62,016 nt of DNA, from NCBI RefSeq assembly GCF_007830185.1, contig NZ_VLKZ01000012.1, positions 1 through 62,016 on the forward strand, given 5' to 3'. The translations under genes and the position numbers were made by a program. The notes beneath the pieces were generated by a model. The model was given only the letters and a program-made list of their open reading frames with translations, had not been told where the DNA came from and did not search any database. This document shows, in pieces, positions 30,701 through 44,544 of the stretch (position 1 is the stretch's first letter; each line of letters starts with the position of its first letter). The DNA is from Halalkalibacter nanhaiisediminis. Its GTDB lineage: Bacteria; Bacillota; Bacilli; Bacillales; Bacillaceae_D.

Positions 30701-31376
30701 TGGAGATAAGCGTGAAATTACAATTAAGAGCGATATGGAAACAAAGAGTTATGCAATTCCATACGGATCTCGTTTAAAAGGTGCTGTCGGAGATATGGTT
30801 GTTGCTGGTCAATCAATCACAGAAGGTTCCATAGATCCAAAAGAACTTTTAAAGGTAAAAGGAATGAATGAAGTACAAGAATACCTCCTTCGTGAAGTGC
30901 AAAAAGTATACCGTATGCAAGGGGTAGAAATTGGTGATAAGCACGTAGAAGTAATGGTACGTCAAATGCTTCGTAAAGTTCGTGTTGTCGACGCTGGTGA
31001 AACGAATGTTCTTCCTGGTTCTCTTATTGAAATTCAGCAGTTTAATGATGAGAATAAGAAAGTTCTTCTTGAAAGAAAGCGTCCTGCAACTGGGAAGCCT
31101 GTGTTGCTTGGGATTACAAAAGCATCACTTGAAACAGACTCATTCTTATCTGCTGCATCATTCCAAGAAACAACTCGTGTCTTAACAGATGCTGCTATAA
31201 AAGGTAAGCGTGATGAACTACTTGGCCTTAAAGAAAATGTTATTATCGGTAAGCTTGTACCAGCTGGAACAGGAATGCCACGTTATCGTAATTTGAACAT
31301 TCACTCTAAGTATGATGAGCAAGCCGCGGAAGTGGTTGAAGGTACAACGTCAGAAGAAGCTCTTACTCACGAATAA
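27753..31376 (+). CDS. rpoC: RNA polymerase beta' subunit
   Basis: 1207 residues. N-terminal zinc site [19 protein letters not shown] (about 58-76), catalytic [12 protein letters not shown] (about 446-457) and the trigger-loop region ([20 protein letters not shown]). Starts at TTG 27753 after GGGAGGT; an ATG nine codons upstream (27726) precedes the ribosome binding site and lacks homology. Full length. Confidence 0.98.
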   Translation: MLDVNNFEYMKIGLASPNKIRSWSRGEVKKPETINYRTLKPEKDGLFCERIFGPQKDWECHCGKYKRVRYKGVVCDRCGVEVTRAKVRRERMGHIELAAPVSHIWYFKGIPSRMGLVLDMSPRSLEEVIYFASYVVTDPGDTPLEKKQLLSEKEFRTYRDKYGRSFTAQMGAEAIRKLLADIDLEKEVGLLKEELVTAQGQRRTRAVKRLEVLEAFRHSGNEPSWMVLDVLPVIPPELRPMVQLDGGRFATSDLNDLYRRVINRNNRLKRLLDLGAPNIIVQNEKRMLQEAVDALIDNGRRGRPVTGPGNRPLKSLSHMLKGKQGRFRQNLLGKRVDYSGRSVIVVGPNLKMYQCGLPKEMALELFKPFVMKELVGKGLAHNIKSAKRKVERVQPEVWDVLEEVIREHPVLLNRAPTLHRLGIQAFEPILVEGRAIKLHPLVCTAYNADFDGDQMAVHVPLSAEAQAEARILMLAAQNILNPKDGKPVVTPSQDMVLGNYYLTLERKNALGEGSVFKDTNEALIAYQNGYVHLHSRVAIPVASLGKTTFRDDQANKLLLTTVGKLIFNEILPETFPYVNEPTMTNLEVATPDKYITASTTNVKEHFANSELVPPFKKGFLGNIIAEVFKKFAIAETSKMLDRMKDLGFKHSTKAGITVGVADIVVLAEKKEILAEAELKVEKVLKQFRRGLITEEERYDRVISVWSEAKDVIQNKLMGTLDTSNPIFMMSDSGARGNASNFTQLAGMRGLMANPSGRIIELPIKSSFREGLTVLEYFISTHGARKGLADTALKTADSGYLTRRLVDVAQDVIVREDDCGTDRGLAVRAIKEGNEVIEGLYDRLVGRVAFKTLKHPETGEVLIGKNGLIREEIAKQIVDADIEEVTIRSVFTCDTRHGVCKKCYGRNLATGSDVEVGEAVGIIAAQSIGEPGTQLTMRTFHTGGVAGDDITQGLPRIQEIFEARNPKGQALISEIDGEIIDFKDGDKREITIKSDMETKSYAIPYGSRLKGAVGDMVVAGQSITEGSIDPKELLKVKGMNEVQEYLLREVQKVYRMQGVEIGDKHVEVMVRQMLRKVRVVDAGETNVLPGSLIEIQQFNDENKKVLLERKRPATGKPVLLGITKASLETDSFLSAASFQETTRVLTDAAIKGKRDELLGLKENVIIGKLVPAGTGMPRYRNLNIHSKYDEQAAEVVEGTTSEEALTHE

Positions 31377-31393
31377 ATTTATTCAAAGAGATA

Positions 31394-31432
31394 TTGACAC
31401 CTTGATATGAGAGTGATAAGATATCAAAGTGT
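31394..31432 (+). promoter_or_regulatory. Promoter with overlapping inverted repeat before the L7Ae-like gene
   Basis: TTGACA (31394-31399) and TAAGAT (31417-31422), spacing 17, with an extended -10 TGA. The inverted repeat ACAC-C-TTGATAT (31397-31408) / ATATCAA-A-GTGT (31421-31432), eleven of twelve positions paired, spans -35 to just past -10 and has no T-run. Confidence 0.6.
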
Positions 31433-31465
31433 GCCTGAGAAACCTGTTGCTTTGGAGGATTATTC

Positions 31466-32247
<782 letters not shown>

Positions 32248-32276
32248 TTTAATAATAGAAGGAAGGAGGGGACTTT

Positions 32277-32747
32277 ATGCCTCGTAAAGGACCAGTCGCT
32301 CGTCGCGATGTATTACCAGATCCTATTTATAAAACGAAGTTAGTTACTCGTCTAATTAACCGTATTATGGTTGATGGTAAGCGTGGTGTTGCACAAACAA
32401 TTCTTTATAATGCATTTGATATCGTAAGAGAACGCAGTGGAAACGATCCTATGGAAGTATTTGACCAAGCGCTTAAGAACATTATGCCTGTTCTTGAAGT
32501 TAAGGCTCGTCGTGTTGGTGGTGCAAACTATCAAGTACCGATCGAAGTTAAGCCTGAACGTCGTACTACACTAGGTCTTCGTTGGTTAGTAAATTATTCA
32601 CGTCTTCGCGGAGAGAAGACGATGGAAGAACGTCTAGCAAACGAAATTCTTGACGCTGCAAACAATACAGGTGCTGCTGTTAAGAAACGTGAAGATACTC
32701 ATAAGATGGCTGAAGCGAACAAAGCATTCGCTCACTATCGCTGGTAG
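32277..32747 (+). CDS. rpsG: 30S ribosomal protein S7
   Basis: 156 residues. [32 protein letters not shown] and the C-terminal [15 protein letters not shown] are as in other Bacilli. Primary binder of the 16S 3' domain. GAAGGAGG precedes ATG. Confidence 0.97.
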   Translation: MPRKGPVARRDVLPDPIYKTKLVTRLINRIMVDGKRGVAQTILYNAFDIVRERSGNDPMEVFDQALKNIMPVLEVKARRVGGANYQVPIEVKPERRTTLGLRWLVNYSRLRGEKTMEERLANEILDAANNTGAAVKKREDTHKMAEANKAFAHYRW

Positions 32748-32798
32748 AATTCGAATCATATCAAATAAATTGATTGAATTAGGAAGGAGAAATAACCT

Positions 32799-34877
32799 AT
32801 GGCAAGAGAGTTCTCCTTAAAAGATACGCGTAATATCGGTATCATGGCTCACATCGATGCTGGTAAAACAACAACAACTGAACGTGTACTTTTTTACACT
32901 GGACGTGTTCATAAAATTGGTGAAACTCATGAAGGTGCTTCACAAATGGACTGGATGGAGCAGGAGCAAGAACGTGGTATCACAATCACTTCTGCTGCAA
33001 CAACAGCTCAGTGGAAAAACCATCGTATTAACATCATCGATACTCCTGGACACGTAGATTTCACAGTTGAAGTAGAACGTTCACTTCGCGTATTGGACGG
33101 AGCTGTAGCGGTACTTGATGCTCAATCTGGTGTTGAGCCTCAAACAGAAACAGTTTGGCGCCAAGCAACAACTTATGGCGTTCCACGTGTCGTGTTTGTT
33201 AACAAAATGGATAAAACTGGAGCGGACTTCTTATATTCAGTAGGGACTCTTCGTGATCGCCTTCAAGCAAATGCTCATCCGATCCAATTACCAATTGGTT
33301 CTGAAGACAACTTTGAAGGAATTATTGACCTCGTTGAAATGGTAGCATATTTCTATGCGGACGATCTTGGTAGCCAAATTGACGTGAAAGAAATTCCTGA
33401 AGAATATAAAGAGCAAGCTGAAGAGTACCATGAGAAGCTGATTGAAGCTGTTGCTGAGCTTGATGAAGAGCTTACAATGAAGTACTTAGAAGGTGAAGAA
33501 CTTACAAAGGAAGAAATCAAAGCTGCAATCCGTAAAGGTACTTGTAACGTTGAATTCTATCCAGTCATTTGTGGTTCGGCATTTAAGAACAAAGGTGTTC
33601 AACTTATGCTTGACGCTGTTCTTGACTACCTTCCATCACCACTTGATGTACCTGCTATCAAAGGAATCGTTCCTGATAGTGAAGAAGAAATAACGCGTGA
33701 GCCTGGTGACGATCAACCATTCTCTGCATTAGCGTTTAAGGTTATGTCTGACCCTTACGTTGGTAAGCTTACATTCTTCCGTGTATACTCTGGTACATTA
33801 GAAGCTGGTTCTTATGTTAAAAATTCAACAAAGGATAAGCGTGAGCGTGTTGGTCGTATCCTACAAATGCATGCAAACTCTCGTGAGGAAATCGCTCAGG
33901 TTTACTCTGGTGATATCGCTGCTGCTGTAGGTCTTAAAGATACGACTACTGGAGATACTCTTTGTGATGAAAAGAATCTTGTTATTCTTGAATCAATGGA
34001 CTTCCCAGAGCCAGTAATCTCATTATCTGTTGAGCCTAAGTCAAAGGCTGATCAAGATAAAATGGGTATGGCACTTGCGAAACTTGCTGAAGAAGATCCA
34101 ACATTCCGTACTGAAACAAACGAAGAGACTGGTCAAACAATTATCTCTGGTATGGGTGAGCTTCACCTTGATATCATTGTTGACCGTATGAAGCGTGAGT
34201 TTAAAGTAGAGGCTAATGTAGGTGCTCCTCAAGTATCATATCGTGAAACAATTCGTCAATCTGCCCAAGTTGAAGGTAAATTCGTTCGTCAATCTGGTGG
34301 TCGTGGACAATTCGGACACGTTTGGATTGAGTTCTCACCAAATGAAGAGGGCAAAGGATTTGAATTTGAAAACGCAGTAGTTGGTGGATCTGTTCCTCGT
34401 GAATACATTAACTCTGTTCAACAAGGTGTTGAAGAATCTCTTGCGAATGGTATGATTGCTGGCTTCCCACTAATCGATATTAAAGCTAAGCTTTTTGATG
34501 GTTCTTACCATGATGTCGATTCAAGTGAAATGGCATTTAAGATTGCAGCTTCAATGGCTCTTAAAAATGCAAAAACAAAGTGTAAGCCGGTTCTTCTTGA
34601 GCCGTTAATGAGAGTTGAAATTGTTGTACCTGAAGAGTACATGGGTGATGTAATGGGTGACGTTACAGCTCGCCGTGGACGAGTTGATGGAATGGAAGCA
34701 CGCGGAAACGCACAAATCGTTAAAGCGTTCGTTCCATTAGCTGAAATGTTTGGTTATGCAACTTCACTTCGTTCGCGTACGCAAGGTCGCGGAACGTACT
34801 CTATGTTCTTTGATCACTACGAAGAAGCTCCTAAGAGCATCGCAGAAGAAATTATTAAGAAGCAAACTGGTGAATAA
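32799..34877 (+). CDS. fusA: Elongation factor G
   Basis: 692 residues. G1 AHIDAGKTT (17-25), switch [14 protein letters not shown], domain IV ([13 protein letters not shown]) and the C-terminal [16 protein letters not shown]. Catalyses translocation. GAAGGAG upstream. No second copy in the window. Confidence 0.98.
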   Translation: MAREFSLKDTRNIGIMAHIDAGKTTTTERVLFYTGRVHKIGETHEGASQMDWMEQEQERGITITSAATTAQWKNHRINIIDTPGHVDFTVEVERSLRVLDGAVAVLDAQSGVEPQTETVWRQATTYGVPRVVFVNKMDKTGADFLYSVGTLRDRLQANAHPIQLPIGSEDNFEGIIDLVEMVAYFYADDLGSQIDVKEIPEEYKEQAEEYHEKLIEAVAELDEELTMKYLEGEELTKEEIKAAIRKGTCNVEFYPVICGSAFKNKGVQLMLDAVLDYLPSPLDVPAIKGIVPDSEEEITREPGDDQPFSALAFKVMSDPYVGKLTFFRVYSGTLEAGSYVKNSTKDKRERVGRILQMHANSREEIAQVYSGDIAAAVGLKDTTTGDTLCDEKNLVILESMDFPEPVISLSVEPKSKADQDKMGMALAKLAEEDPTFRTETNEETGQTIISGMGELHLDIIVDRMKREFKVEANVGAPQVSYRETIRQSAQVEGKFVRQSGGRGQFGHVWIEFSPNEEGKGFEFENAVVGGSVPREYINSVQQGVEESLANGMIAGFPLIDIKAKLFDGSYHDVDSSEMAFKIAASMALKNAKTKCKPVLLEPLMRVEIVVPEEYMGDVMGDVTARRGRVDGMEARGNAQIVKAFVPLAEMFGYATSLRSRTQGRGTYSMFFDHYEEAPKSIAEEIIKKQTGE

Positions 34878-34878
34878 T

Positions 34879-34906
34879 TTTGCTTTATAATTGTTTCAAG
34901 TAATAT
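34879..34906 (+). promoter_or_regulatory. Candidate tuf promoter
   Basis: TTGCTT (34879-34884) and TAATAT (34901-34906), spacing 16, just after the fusA stop. Modest match. Confidence 0.35.
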
Positions 34907-34920
34907 TTTGTTGTAAGCTT

Positions 34921-34965
34921 AGAAAGGTGATATTTATCAATGGGTATTTCACCTTTCTTACCCAT
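34921..34965 (+). promoter_or_regulatory. tuf leader with two mutually exclusive hairpins
   Basis: AGAAAGGTGA (34921-34930) pairs perfectly with TCACCTTTCT (34949-34958), and ATGGGTA (34940-34946) pairs perfectly with TACCCAT (34959-34965). The second pairing begins inside the loop of the first and ends immediately 3' of it, so both cannot form fully together. The first arm is also the ribosome binding site, and the second the start codon, of the short frame at 34940. Confidence 0.6.
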
Positions 34966-35005
34966 AAAAAAATTCTTAATTTTGTTCAATCAAGGGAGGA
35001 AATGA
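34940..35005 (+). CDS. Candidate 21-codon upstream frame of tuf
   Basis: ATG at 34940 with AAAGGTGA 9 nt upstream opens a 21-residue frame (MGISPFLPIKKFLILF...) that stops at TGA 35003-35005, 3 nt before the tuf ATG and in the same frame as tuf. It spans the tuf ribosome binding site (GGGAGGA at 34994-35000), so ribosomes finishing it would arrive at the tuf start. No known homologue. Coding status unproven. Confidence 0.4.
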   Translation: MGISPFLPIKKFLILFNQGRK

Positions 35006-35008
35006 ATC

Positions 35009-36199
35009 ATGGCTAAAGAAAAATTCGATCGTTCCAAGGAACATGCCAATATTGGTACTATTGGACACGTTGACCACGGTAAAACAACTCTAACTGCTGC
35101 AATTACAACAGTTTTAGCTAAGAAATCTGGTAAAGGTGTTGCAATGGCGTATGACGCAATTGATGGTGCTCCAGAAGAGCGTGAGCGTGGAATTACAATC
35201 TCTACTGCACACGTTGAGTACGAAACTGATACACGTCACTACGCACACGTAGATTGCCCAGGACATGCTGACTATGTTAAAAACATGATTACTGGTGCTG
35301 CGCAAATGGATGGAGGAATCTTAGTAGTATCTGCTGCTGATGGTCCTATGCCACAAACTCGTGAGCACATCCTTTTATCTCGTCAAGTAGGTGTACCTTA
35401 CCTTGTTGTATTCATGAACAAGTGTGACATGGTAGACGACGAAGAACTACTTGAATTAGTAGAAATGGAAGTTCGTGACCTTCTTTCTGAGTACGATTTC
35501 CCTGGTGATGACATTCCTGTTATCCAAGGTTCTGCTCTTAAAGCTTTAGAAGGAGACGAAGCATGGGAAGCTAAAATCATCGAGCTTATGGAAGCTGTTG
35601 ATAGCTATATCCCAACTCCTGAGCGTGACAAAGAAAAGCCTTTCATGATGCCTGTTGAAGATGTATTCTCGATCACTGGTCGTGGTACAGTTGCAACTGG
35701 TCGTGTAGAGCGTGGTCAACTTAATGTTGGTGACGTAATTGACATTATCGGTATCACTGAAGAGCCTAAATCAACAACTTGTACGGGTGTTGAAATGTTC
35801 CGTAAGCTTCTTGACTATGCTGAAGCTGGAGACAACATCGGAGCACTTCTTCGTGGTGTGAGCCGTGATGAAGTACAACGTGGTCAAGTACTTGCTAAGC
35901 CTGGTACAATTACACCACACACAAACTTCAAAGCTGAAGTTTACGTATTATCAAAAGAAGAAGGTGGACGTCATACTCCATTCTTCACTAACTACCGTCC
36001 ACAGTTCTACTTCCGTACAACTGACGTAACTGGAATCGTTAAACTTCCAGAAGGCGTTGAGATGGTAATGCCTGGTGACAACATCGAAATGACGGTTGAG
36101 CTTATTGCACCAATCGCGATCGAAGAAGGTACTAAGTTCTCTATCCGTGAGGGTGGACGTACTGTTGGTGCTGGCGTTGTTGCTACTATCCAAAAGTAA
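35009..36199 (+). CDS. tuf: Elongation factor Tu
   Basis: 396 residues. G1 GHVDHGKT (19-26), effector [16 protein letters not shown] with the catalytic His, NKCD and SALKAL. Delivers aminoacyl-tRNA. AAGGGAGGA precedes ATG. Domain II-III sequences are standard; no kirromycin-type changes were sought in detail. Confidence 0.98.
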   Translation: MAKEKFDRSKEHANIGTIGHVDHGKTTLTAAITTVLAKKSGKGVAMAYDAIDGAPEERERGITISTAHVEYETDTRHYAHVDCPGHADYVKNMITGAAQMDGGILVVSAADGPMPQTREHILLSRQVGVPYLVVFMNKCDMVDDEELLELVEMEVRDLLSEYDFPGDDIPVIQGSALKALEGDEAWEAKIIELMEAVDSYIPTPERDKEKPFMMPVEDVFSITGRGTVATGRVERGQLNVGDVIDIIGITEEPKSTTCTGVEMFRKLLDYAEAGDNIGALLRGVSRDEVQRGQVLAKPGTITPHTNFKAEVYVLSKEEGGRHTPFFTNYRPQFYFRTTDVTGIVKLPEGVEMVMPGDNIEMTVELIAPIAIEEGTKFSIREGGRTVGAGVVATIQK

Positions 36200-36219
36200 T
36201 AAAACACGTAGAAGTTTTG

Positions 36220-36256
36220 AAAAGTATCTCATTCAATGAGATACTTTTCTTTTTTA
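36220..36256 (+). terminator. Terminator after tuf
   Basis: Stem AAAAGTATCTCAT / ATGAGATACTTTT (13 bp) with a 3-nt loop, then a T-rich tract. Confidence 0.9.
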
Positions 36257-36268
36257 TTTAAAAAACAC

Positions 36269-36297
36269 TTGAATTATCTCAGAAGTGTCTGTATAAT
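36269..36297 (+). promoter_or_regulatory. S10 operon promoter P1
   Basis: TTGAAT (36269-36274) and TATAAT (36292-36297), spacing 17. Lies right after the tuf terminator. Confidence 0.85.
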
Positions 36298-36328
36298 AGT
36301 ATGAGTGTGACCAGAGTAGGTATTTTAC

Positions 36329-36357
36329 TTGCATTGTTTATTAATTGTGTGTATAAT
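36329..36357 (+). promoter_or_regulatory. S10 operon promoter P2
   Basis: TTGCAT (36329-36334) and TATAAT (36352-36357), spacing 17, exactly 60 bp after P1. A leader hairpin with ACACC/GGTGT arms (36403-36407 with 36428-36432) follows. Confidence 0.75.
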
Positions 36358-36385
36358 ATTGAATGTTGGTCATTGACAGCGATGA

Positions 36386-36799
<414 letters not shown>

Positions 36800-36882
36800 T
36801 TGTAACTATATAATGAGGTGAGTCCTCATTTAATGATATGAAAATGGCAAAAAAATATGATTTTTTATAGGAGGTGTAACGG

Positions 36883-37512
36883 ATGACCAAAGGAATCTTA
36901 GGTAGAAAAATTGGCATGACACAAATCTTTGCTGAAAATGGTGAAGTCATCCCAGTAACAGTTATTGAAGCTGAACCAAATGTCGTTCTTCAAAAGAAAA
37001 CTGTTGAATCTGATGGATACGAAGCAATCCAAATCGGTTTTGCTGACCAAAAGAAAGCAAACACAAACAAGCCAGCTGAAGGCCACGCTGCAAAAGCGAA
37101 TACGGCTCCTAAGCGCTTCATCAAGGAAATCCGTAATGCAAATCTTGGCGAGTATGAAGTAGGCCAAGAAGTGAAAGTGGATACTTTTGCTGAAGGTGAC
37201 GTTGTTGATGTAACAGGAACTTCAAAAGGGAAAGGTTTCCAAGGCTCTATTAAACGCCATAACCAATCTCGTGGGCCGATGTCTCACGGTTCTCGTTATC
37301 ATCGTCGTCCAGGTTCAATGGGACCTGTTGCTCCAAACCGTGTTTTCAAAGGTAAGTTATTACCTGGTCGCATGGGTGGAGAGCAAATCACAGTACAAAA
37401 TCTTGAAATCGTAAAAGTTGATACAGAACGTAATCTTCTTTTAGTAAAAGGTAATGTTCCTGGCGCTAAGAAGAGCTATGTCTCTATTCAAAGTGCGGTT
37501 AAAGCAAAATAA
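36883..37512 (+). CDS. rplC: 50S ribosomal protein L3
   Basis: 209 residues. [15 protein letters not shown] at the start and [19 protein letters not shown] with [14 protein letters not shown] in the core loop near the peptidyl transferase centre. TAGGAGGTG upstream. Confidence 0.97.
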   Translation: MTKGILGRKIGMTQIFAENGEVIPVTVIEAEPNVVLQKKTVESDGYEAIQIGFADQKKANTNKPAEGHAAKANTAPKRFIKEIRNANLGEYEVGQEVKVDTFAEGDVVDVTGTSKGKGFQGSIKRHNQSRGPMSHGSRYHRRPGSMGPVAPNRVFKGKLLPGRMGGEQITVQNLEIVKVDTERNLLLVKGNVPGAKKSYVSIQSAVKAK

Positions 37513-37537
37513 AGATTGAAAGAAAGGAGGACACATC

Positions 37538-38161
37538 ATGCCGAAAGTAGCATTATTTAGTCAAACGGGTTCACAAGTTGGAGATATCGAATTATCTGAT
37601 TCTGTCTTTGGTATTGAACCAAACAAAAGTGTGCTTCATGACGCTGTTGTGATGCAACAAGCATCTCTTCGTCAAGGTACACATAAAACAAAAGGACGTT
37701 CTGAAGTACGTGGTGGTGGTCGTAAGCCATGGCGTCAAAAAGGAACAGGTCGCGCACGTCAAGGTTCGATCCGTTCACCACAATGGGTAGGTGGTGGTGT
37801 AGTATTTGGCCCAACGCCACGTAGCTACAGCTACAAGTTACCTAAAAAGGTACGTCGTTTAGCAATCAAATCTGCCCTTTCAAGTAAGGTGTTAGCAGAG
37901 GAAATCGTAGTGCTAGATAATTTAGCATTTGATGCTCCGAAAACAAAAGAAATGGCTGCTGTTCTTTCAGGTCTAACTGTTGACCGTAAGGCATTAGTTG
38001 TTACAGCTAATTACAATGAAGCGGTTGCTCTTTCTGCACGCAACTTACCTGGTGTAACTTTTGTTACAGCAGAAGGTGTCAATGTGCTTGATGTGCTTAA
38101 ACACGATAAGCTAGTCATCACAAAAGAGGCCGTTGAAAAGGTCGAGGAGGTGTTTGCGTAA
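37538..38161 (+). CDS. rplD: 50S ribosomal protein L4
   Basis: 207 residues. The exit-tunnel loop carries [20 protein letters not shown], with KxxGxGxAR intact (no macrolide-resistance-type change obvious). Stop overlaps the rplW start (TAATG), so translation is coupled. Confidence 0.97.
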   Translation: MPKVALFSQTGSQVGDIELSDSVFGIEPNKSVLHDAVVMQQASLRQGTHKTKGRSEVRGGGRKPWRQKGTGRARQGSIRSPQWVGGGVVFGPTPRSYSYKLPKKVRRLAIKSALSSKVLAEEIVVLDNLAFDAPKTKEMAAVLSGLTVDRKALVVTANYNEAVALSARNLPGVTFVTAEGVNVLDVLKHDKLVITKEAVEKVEEVFA

Positions 38162-38451
38162 TGTCAAACGCTCGTGATATTATTAAGCGTCCCGTGATTA
38201 CTGAACGTTCAACTGACCTTATGAGTGATAAGAGATACACGTTCGAAGTAGACGTTCGTGCGAACAAAACTCAAATCAAAGATGCGATTGAAGAAATCTT
38301 TGAAGTGAAAGTTGATAAAGTAAACACAATGAATTATAAAGGTAAGTCAAAGCGTTTTGGTCGTTACACGGGTTTCACAGCTCGTCGTAAAAAAGCCATT
38401 GTAACTTTATCACCTGAGAGCAAAGAGCTCGAATTCTTTGAAGGTGTGTAA
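38161..38451 (+). CDS. rplW: 50S ribosomal protein L23
   Basis: 96 residues. [16 protein letters not shown] and the F/K-rich loop; docks signal recognition particle and trigger factor at the tunnel exit. Start overlaps the rplD stop by 1 nt; GGAGG lies within the rplD end. Confidence 0.96.
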   Translation: MSNARDIIKRPVITERSTDLMSDKRYTFEVDVRANKTQIKDAIEEIFEVKVDKVNTMNYKGKSKRFGRYTGFTARRKKAIVTLSPESKELEFFEGV

Positions 38452-38478
38452 GAATAATAGCGAAGGAGGGAACTGAAG

Positions 38479-39309
38479 ATGGCGATTAAAAAGTACAAAC
38501 CAACCAGTGCTGGTCGTCGTGGTATGTCCGTATTAGATTTTGCGGAAATCACAACGGATAAGCCAGAAAAATCGTTACTTTCACCTTTACACAAAAAAGG
38601 CGGACGTAACAACCAAGGTAAACTAACTGTGCGTCACCAAGGTGGCGGTCACAAGCGTCAGTATCGTGTGATTGATTTCAAACGTACTAAAGATGGAATT
38701 CCAGGACGCGTTGCTACAATCGAGTACGATCCTAACCGTACTGCAAACATCGCACTTATCAACTACGTTGATGGTGAAAAACGTTATATCCTAGCGCCTA
38801 AAGGTCTTAAAGTTGGTACTGTGATTGAGTCTGGTCCAGAAGCTGATATTAAAGTTGGTAATGCACTACCACTTAAAAATATTCCAGTTGGTACAGTTAT
38901 TCATAATATCGAATTAAAACCTGGTAAAGGCGGACAACTTGTTCGTTCTGCAGGAGCACAAGCTCAATTGCTTGGTAAAGAAGGCGAATACGTTCTTGTT
39001 CGTTTGAAGTCTGGTGAAACACGCTACATTTTAGCTACTTGTCGTGCAACAATCGGTCAAGTTGGTAACTTAGAGCATGAACTTGTTAACATTGGTAAAG
39101 CAGGTCGTTCACGTTGGTTAGGCAAGCGCCCTACTGTTCGTGGATCTGTAATGAACCCTAACGATCACCCACACGGTGGTGGTGAAGGTAAGTCACCAAT
39201 CGGACGTAAGTCACCAATGTCTCCATGGGGTAAACCAACTCTTGGTTACAAGACTCGTAAGAAGAACAAACTGTCTGATAAGTATATTGTACGTCGTCGT
39301 AAAAAATAA
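38479..39309 (+). CDS. rplB: 50S ribosomal protein L2
   Basis: 276 residues. The C-terminal [21 protein letters not shown]-type segment with the conserved His near the peptidyl transferase centre and [17 protein letters not shown] at the N-terminus. GAAGGAGGG upstream. Confidence 0.97.
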   Translation: MAIKKYKPTSAGRRGMSVLDFAEITTDKPEKSLLSPLHKKGGRNNQGKLTVRHQGGGHKRQYRVIDFKRTKDGIPGRVATIEYDPNRTANIALINYVDGEKRYILAPKGLKVGTVIESGPEADIKVGNALPLKNIPVGTVIHNIELKPGKGGQLVRSAGAQAQLLGKEGEYVLVRLKSGETRYILATCRATIGQVGNLEHELVNIGKAGRSRWLGKRPTVRGSVMNPNDHPHGGGEGKSPIGRKSPMSPWGKPTLGYKTRKKNKLSDKYIVRRRKK

Positions 39310-39319
39310 CGGGGTTGCA

Positions 39320-39345
39320 CTGCGGTTCTAAGATTAGAACCGTAG
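39320..39345 (+). other. Intercistronic hairpin rplB-rpsS
   Basis: CTGCGGTTCTA / TAGAACCGTAG form an 11-bp stem (one G-U) with tetraloop AGAT. No T-run follows, so it is not an intrinsic terminator; a processing or stability role is possible. Confidence 0.5.
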
Positions 39346-39370
39346 GCTAATCACGAAGGGAGGTTTTCTC

Positions 39371-39649
39371 ATGGGTCGTAGTTTGAAAAAGGGACCTTTT
39401 GTCGATGATCATCTTATGAAAAAAGTTGAAGTAATGAACGAAACTGAAGATAAGAGAGTCATTAAGACTTGGTCACGCCGTTCAACGATTTTCCCTGAGT
39501 TTATCGGTCACACTATCGCAGTGTATGATGGCCGTAAGCACGTACCTGTTTACGTATCTGAAGATATGGTCGGTCACAAACTTGGTGAGTTTGCACCAAC
39601 TCGTACGTATAAAGGTCACGCAGCAGATGATAAGAAAACAAGACGTTAA
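39371..39649 (+). CDS. rpsS: 30S ribosomal protein S19
   Basis: 92 residues. [18 protein letters not shown] and [20 protein letters not shown]. Binds the 16S 3' domain with S13. AAGGGAGG upstream. Confidence 0.97.
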   Translation: MGRSLKKGPFVDDHLMKKVEVMNETEDKRVIKTWSRRSTIFPEFIGHTIAVYDGRKHVPVYVSEDMVGHKLGEFAPTRTYKGHAADDKKTRR

Positions 39650-39675
39650 GGTAAGGTAGAGAGGAGGTCAATCCC

Positions 39676-40017
39676 ATGCAAGCTAAAGCTGTAGCAAAAC
39701 AAGTACGTATTGCTCCTCGTAAAGTTCGTTTAGTTGTGGACCTTATTCGCGGTAAGCATGTTGGCGAAGCTATTGCTATTCTTCGTCACACACCTAAAGC
39801 TGCTTCACCGGTTGTAGAGAAGTTATTAAACTCTGCAATTGCGAATGCTGAGCACAACTACGAAATGGAGCCAAACAACCTTGTAATTAGTGAGGCGTTT
39901 GTAAACGAGGGTGTTACTTTGAAACGTTTCCGTCCACGTGCGATGGGACGTGCGAGTCGTATCAACAAACGTTCTAGCCACATTACATTAGTTGTAACAG
40001 AAAAGAAGGAGGGATAA
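39676..40017 (+). CDS. rplV: 50S ribosomal protein L22
   Basis: 113 residues. [17 protein letters not shown], and the tunnel hairpin [28 protein letters not shown] upstream of ATG. Ends 3 nt before rpsC. Confidence 0.97.
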   Translation: MQAKAVAKQVRIAPRKVRLVVDLIRGKHVGEAIAILRHTPKAASPVVEKLLNSAIANAEHNYEMEPNNLVISEAFVNEGVTLKRFRPRAMGRASRINKRSSHITLVVTEKKEG

Positions 40018-40020
40018 AGC

Positions 40021-41310
<1,290 letters not shown>

Positions 41311-41327
41311 AAAGGAGGTTTGCTTAA

Positions 41328-41588
41328 ATGGAACGCAACCAACGTAAGGTTTACACGGGGCGTGTTGTTTCTGATAAGATGGATAAGACGATTTCCGTTC
41401 TTGTTGAAACATATAAAAAAGACCGTCTTTATGGTAAACGTGTAAAATACTCTAAGAAGTTGAAGGCTCATGATGAAAACAATAGCGCTAAAGCTGGCGA
41501 TATCGTAAAAATCATGGAAACTCGTCCGCTTTCAAAAGACAAACGTTTCCGCTTAGTTGAAATTGTAGAAGAAGCGGTTATTATTTAA
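41328..41588 (+). CDS. rpsQ: 30S ribosomal protein S17
   Basis: 86 residues. OB-fold protein: [47 protein letters not shown] upstream. Primary 16S 5' domain binder. Confidence 0.96.
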   Translation: MERNQRKVYTGRVVSDKMDKTISVLVETYKKDRLYGKRVKYSKKLKAHDENNSAKAGDIVKIMETRPLSKDKRFRLVEIVEEAVII

Positions 41589-41615
41589 TAGAATCCTTGA
41601 GTTGAAGGGAGGTAA

Positions 41616-41990
<375 letters not shown>

Positions 41991-42029
41991 TAGAAGATTA
42001 TTGAAAGGCCCTGTCAAGGAGGTGCGAAC

Positions 42030-42350
42030 ATGGCAAAGATGCATGTCAAAAAAGGTGACACTGTAAAGGTCATCTCTGGAAAAGACAAAGGGAAGCAAGG
42101 TGTGATCCTTGAGGCGTTCCCGAAGAAGAGCCGGGTACTTGTTGAAGGTATAAACATTGTTAAAAAACATGCCAAGCCTTCACAAGACAATCCACAAGGT
42201 GGAATCTTAAATCAAGAAGCACCAATTCATTCTTCAAACGTTATGCCTATCGACCCTAAGTCTGGTGAACCTACACGTGTAGGTTACAAAGTAGAGAACG
42301 GAAAAAAGGTACGTATTGCTAAGAAGTCTGGCGAATCTTTAGATAAGTAG
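42030..42350 (+). CDS. rplX: 50S ribosomal protein L24
   Basis: 106 residues, slightly longer than the 103 of B. subtilis because of a C-terminal [12 protein letters not shown] motif [19 protein letters not shown]. Assembly initiator protein. AAGGAGGTG upstream. Confidence 0.96.
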   Translation: MAKMHVKKGDTVKVISGKDKGKQGVILEAFPKKSRVLVEGINIVKKHAKPSQDNPQGGILNQEAPIHSSNVMPIDPKSGEPTRVGYKVENGKKVRIAKKSGESLDK

Positions 42351-42376
42351 TCAGTGTGTGAAAGGAGGTCAATCGT

Positions 42377-42916
42377 ATGAATCGTTTAAAAGAGAAGTAT
42401 TCAACTGAAATCGTTCCTTCTCTAGTTGAGAAGTTCAACTATTCATCTGTTATGGCGGTACCTAAGCTTGAAAAGATCGTTGTAAATATGGGTGTTGGTG
42501 ACGCTGTTTCAAATGCAAAAGCTTTAGATAAAGCTGTTGAAGAATTAGCAGAGATTACTGGTCAAAAGCCTTTAATTACAAAGGCTAAGAAATCAATTGC
42601 AGGATTCAAATTACGTGAAGGTATGCCAATCGGTGCGAAGGTAACACTTCGTGGCGAGCGTATGTATGAATTCCTAGATAAATTAATTAGTGTATCACTA
42701 CCTCGTGTACGTGACTTCCGTGGTATCTCAAAGAAAGCTTTTGATGGTCGTGGAAACTACACACTTGGTGTGAAAGAACAATTAATTTTCCCTGAAATTG
42801 ATTACGATAAAGTGGATAAAGTTCGTGGTATGGACGTTGTTCTAGTAACGACTGCGAACACGGATGAAGAAGCTCGTGAACTTTTAACACAAATGGGAAT
42901 GCCATTCCAAAAATAA
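42377..42916 (+). CDS. rplE: 50S ribosomal protein L5
   Basis: 179 residues. [53 protein letters not shown]. Binds 5S rRNA. AAAGGAGG upstream. Confidence 0.97.
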   Translation: MNRLKEKYSTEIVPSLVEKFNYSSVMAVPKLEKIVVNMGVGDAVSNAKALDKAVEELAEITGQKPLITKAKKSIAGFKLREGMPIGAKVTLRGERMYEFLDKLISVSLPRVRDFRGISKKAFDGRGNYTLGVKEQLIFPEIDYDKVDKVRGMDVVLVTTANTDEEARELLTQMGMPFQK

Positions 42917-43132
<216 letters not shown>

Positions 43133-43161
43133 TCCCAAGAACGGGAAGGAGGTAAATATAG

Positions 43162-43560
43162 ATGGTCATGACAGATCCAATTGCAGATATGCTTACTCGT
43201 ATTCGTAATGCTAACACGGTTCGTCACGAGAAGCTTGAGCTACCTGCTTCAAAGGTGAAGAAGGAAATTGCTGAAATTCTTAAGCGCGAAGGTTTTATCC
43301 GTGACTATGAATATATCGAAGATAGCAAACAAGGTGTTATTCGCATCTTCTTAAAATATGGTGCTACAAATGAGCGTGTAATTACTGGTCTTAAGCGTAT
43401 TAGTAAGCCTGGACTTCGCGTATATGCGAAAGCTGGTGAACTTCCACGTGTACTTGGTGGACTTGGTATTGCATTAGTTTCAACATCAAAAGGTGTAATG
43501 ACAGACAAGGATGCACGTCAGCAACAAGTTGGCGGAGAAGTATTAGCATACGTTTGGTAA
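43162..43560 (+). CDS. rpsH: 30S ribosomal protein S8
   Basis: 132 residues. [16 protein letters not shown] and C-terminal [27 protein letters not shown] lies 9 nt before ATG 43162; ATG 43168 (two codons on) is the alternative. Confidence 0.97.
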   Translation: MVMTDPIADMLTRIRNANTVRHEKLELPASKVKKEIAEILKREGFIRDYEYIEDSKQGVIRIFLKYGATNERVITGLKRISKPGLRVYAKAGELPRVLGGLGIALVSTSKGVMTDKDARQQQVGGEVLAYVW

Positions 43561-43593
43561 TATAATCCTTGAAATGAACGGAGGTGTACAAGA

Positions 43594-44130
43594 ATGTCTC
43601 GTATTGGTAAAAAGCCAGTTGAAGTTCCAAGTGGTGTAACGATCACACTTGAGGGTACTTTGATGACAGTTAAAGGCCCAAAGGGTGAGCTAAAGCGTGA
43701 TCTTCACCCTGATATGAAAATTAATATCGAAGAGAATGTAATTACGGTTGAACGCCCTTCTGATAATAAGGAGCACCGTGCACTTCACGGTACAACTCGT
43801 AGTTTAATCAGCAACATGGTTGAAGGTGTAACGAAGGGATATGAGCGTGCACTTGAACTTGTCGGTGTCGGTTACCGTGCTACTAAGTCAGGTCAAAAGC
43901 TTGTATTAAACGTTGGTTACTCTCATCCAGTTGAAATCGTTCCTGAACAAGGAATTGAAATTGAAGTTCCTTCGAATACAAAGGTTATTGTTAAAGGAAT
44001 TGACAAGGAGCGCGTTGGTGCATTAGCATCTAACATTCGTTCTGTACGTTTACCTGAACCATACAAAGGCAAAGGTATTCGCTATGAAGGCGAGTATGTA
44101 CGTCGTAAAGAAGGTAAAACAGGTAAATAA
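43594..44130 (+). CDS. rplF: 50S ribosomal protein L6
   Basis: 178 residues. [20 protein letters not shown] and the [17 protein letters not shown] tail. Close to the factor-binding site. GGAGGTG upstream. Confidence 0.97.
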   Translation: MSRIGKKPVEVPSGVTITLEGTLMTVKGPKGELKRDLHPDMKINIEENVITVERPSDNKEHRALHGTTRSLISNMVEGVTKGYERALELVGVGYRATKSGQKLVLNVGYSHPVEIVPEQGIEIEVPSNTKVIVKGIDKERVGALASNIRSVRLPEPYKGKGIRYEGEYVRRKEGKTGK

Positions 44131-44160
44131 TCACTAACATACGGAAAGGAATGACGTTCA

Positions 44161-44523
44161 ATGATTACGAAGCCTAATAGTAACGTGGCACGTAAGAAGC
44201 GACATGCACATGTACGTCGTACGATCACAGGAACACCTGAACGTCCTCGCCTCAATGTATTCCGTTCTTCTAAACACATTTACGCTCAACTTATTGACGA
44301 TGTAAATGGTGTGACACTTGCATCTGCGTCTACTCTTGATAAAGAAGTAGATTCAGCAGACGTAACGAAGACAGATGCGGCAAAGCTAGTAGGTGAGCTC
44401 GTGGCTAAGCGTGCGATTGAAAACGGACATAAAGTTGTTGTGTTTGACCGTGGCGGATATATCTATCACGGACGCGTAGCAACATTGGCAGATGCAGCAC
44501 GAGAAGCTGGACTGCAATTCTAA
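44161..44523 (+). CDS. rplR: 50S ribosomal protein L18
   Basis: 120 residues. [40 protein letters not shown]. 5S rRNA binder. GAAAGGAATG upstream, a weaker site than its neighbours. Confidence 0.97.
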   Translation: MITKPNSNVARKKRHAHVRRTITGTPERPRLNVFRSSKHIYAQLIDDVNGVTLASASTLDKEVDSADVTKTDAAKLVGELVAKRAIENGHKVVVFDRGGYIYHGRVATLADAAREAGLQF

Positions 44524-44544
44524 AGAATAAAGGAGGGAAAATGA

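Noticed and set aside
34921-34965. Tuf leader as an H-type pseudoknot
   Set aside because: The two pairings overlap as in a pseudoknot, but no linker is left to cross the 10-bp first stem, so full co-formation is sterically unlikely; treated as alternatives.
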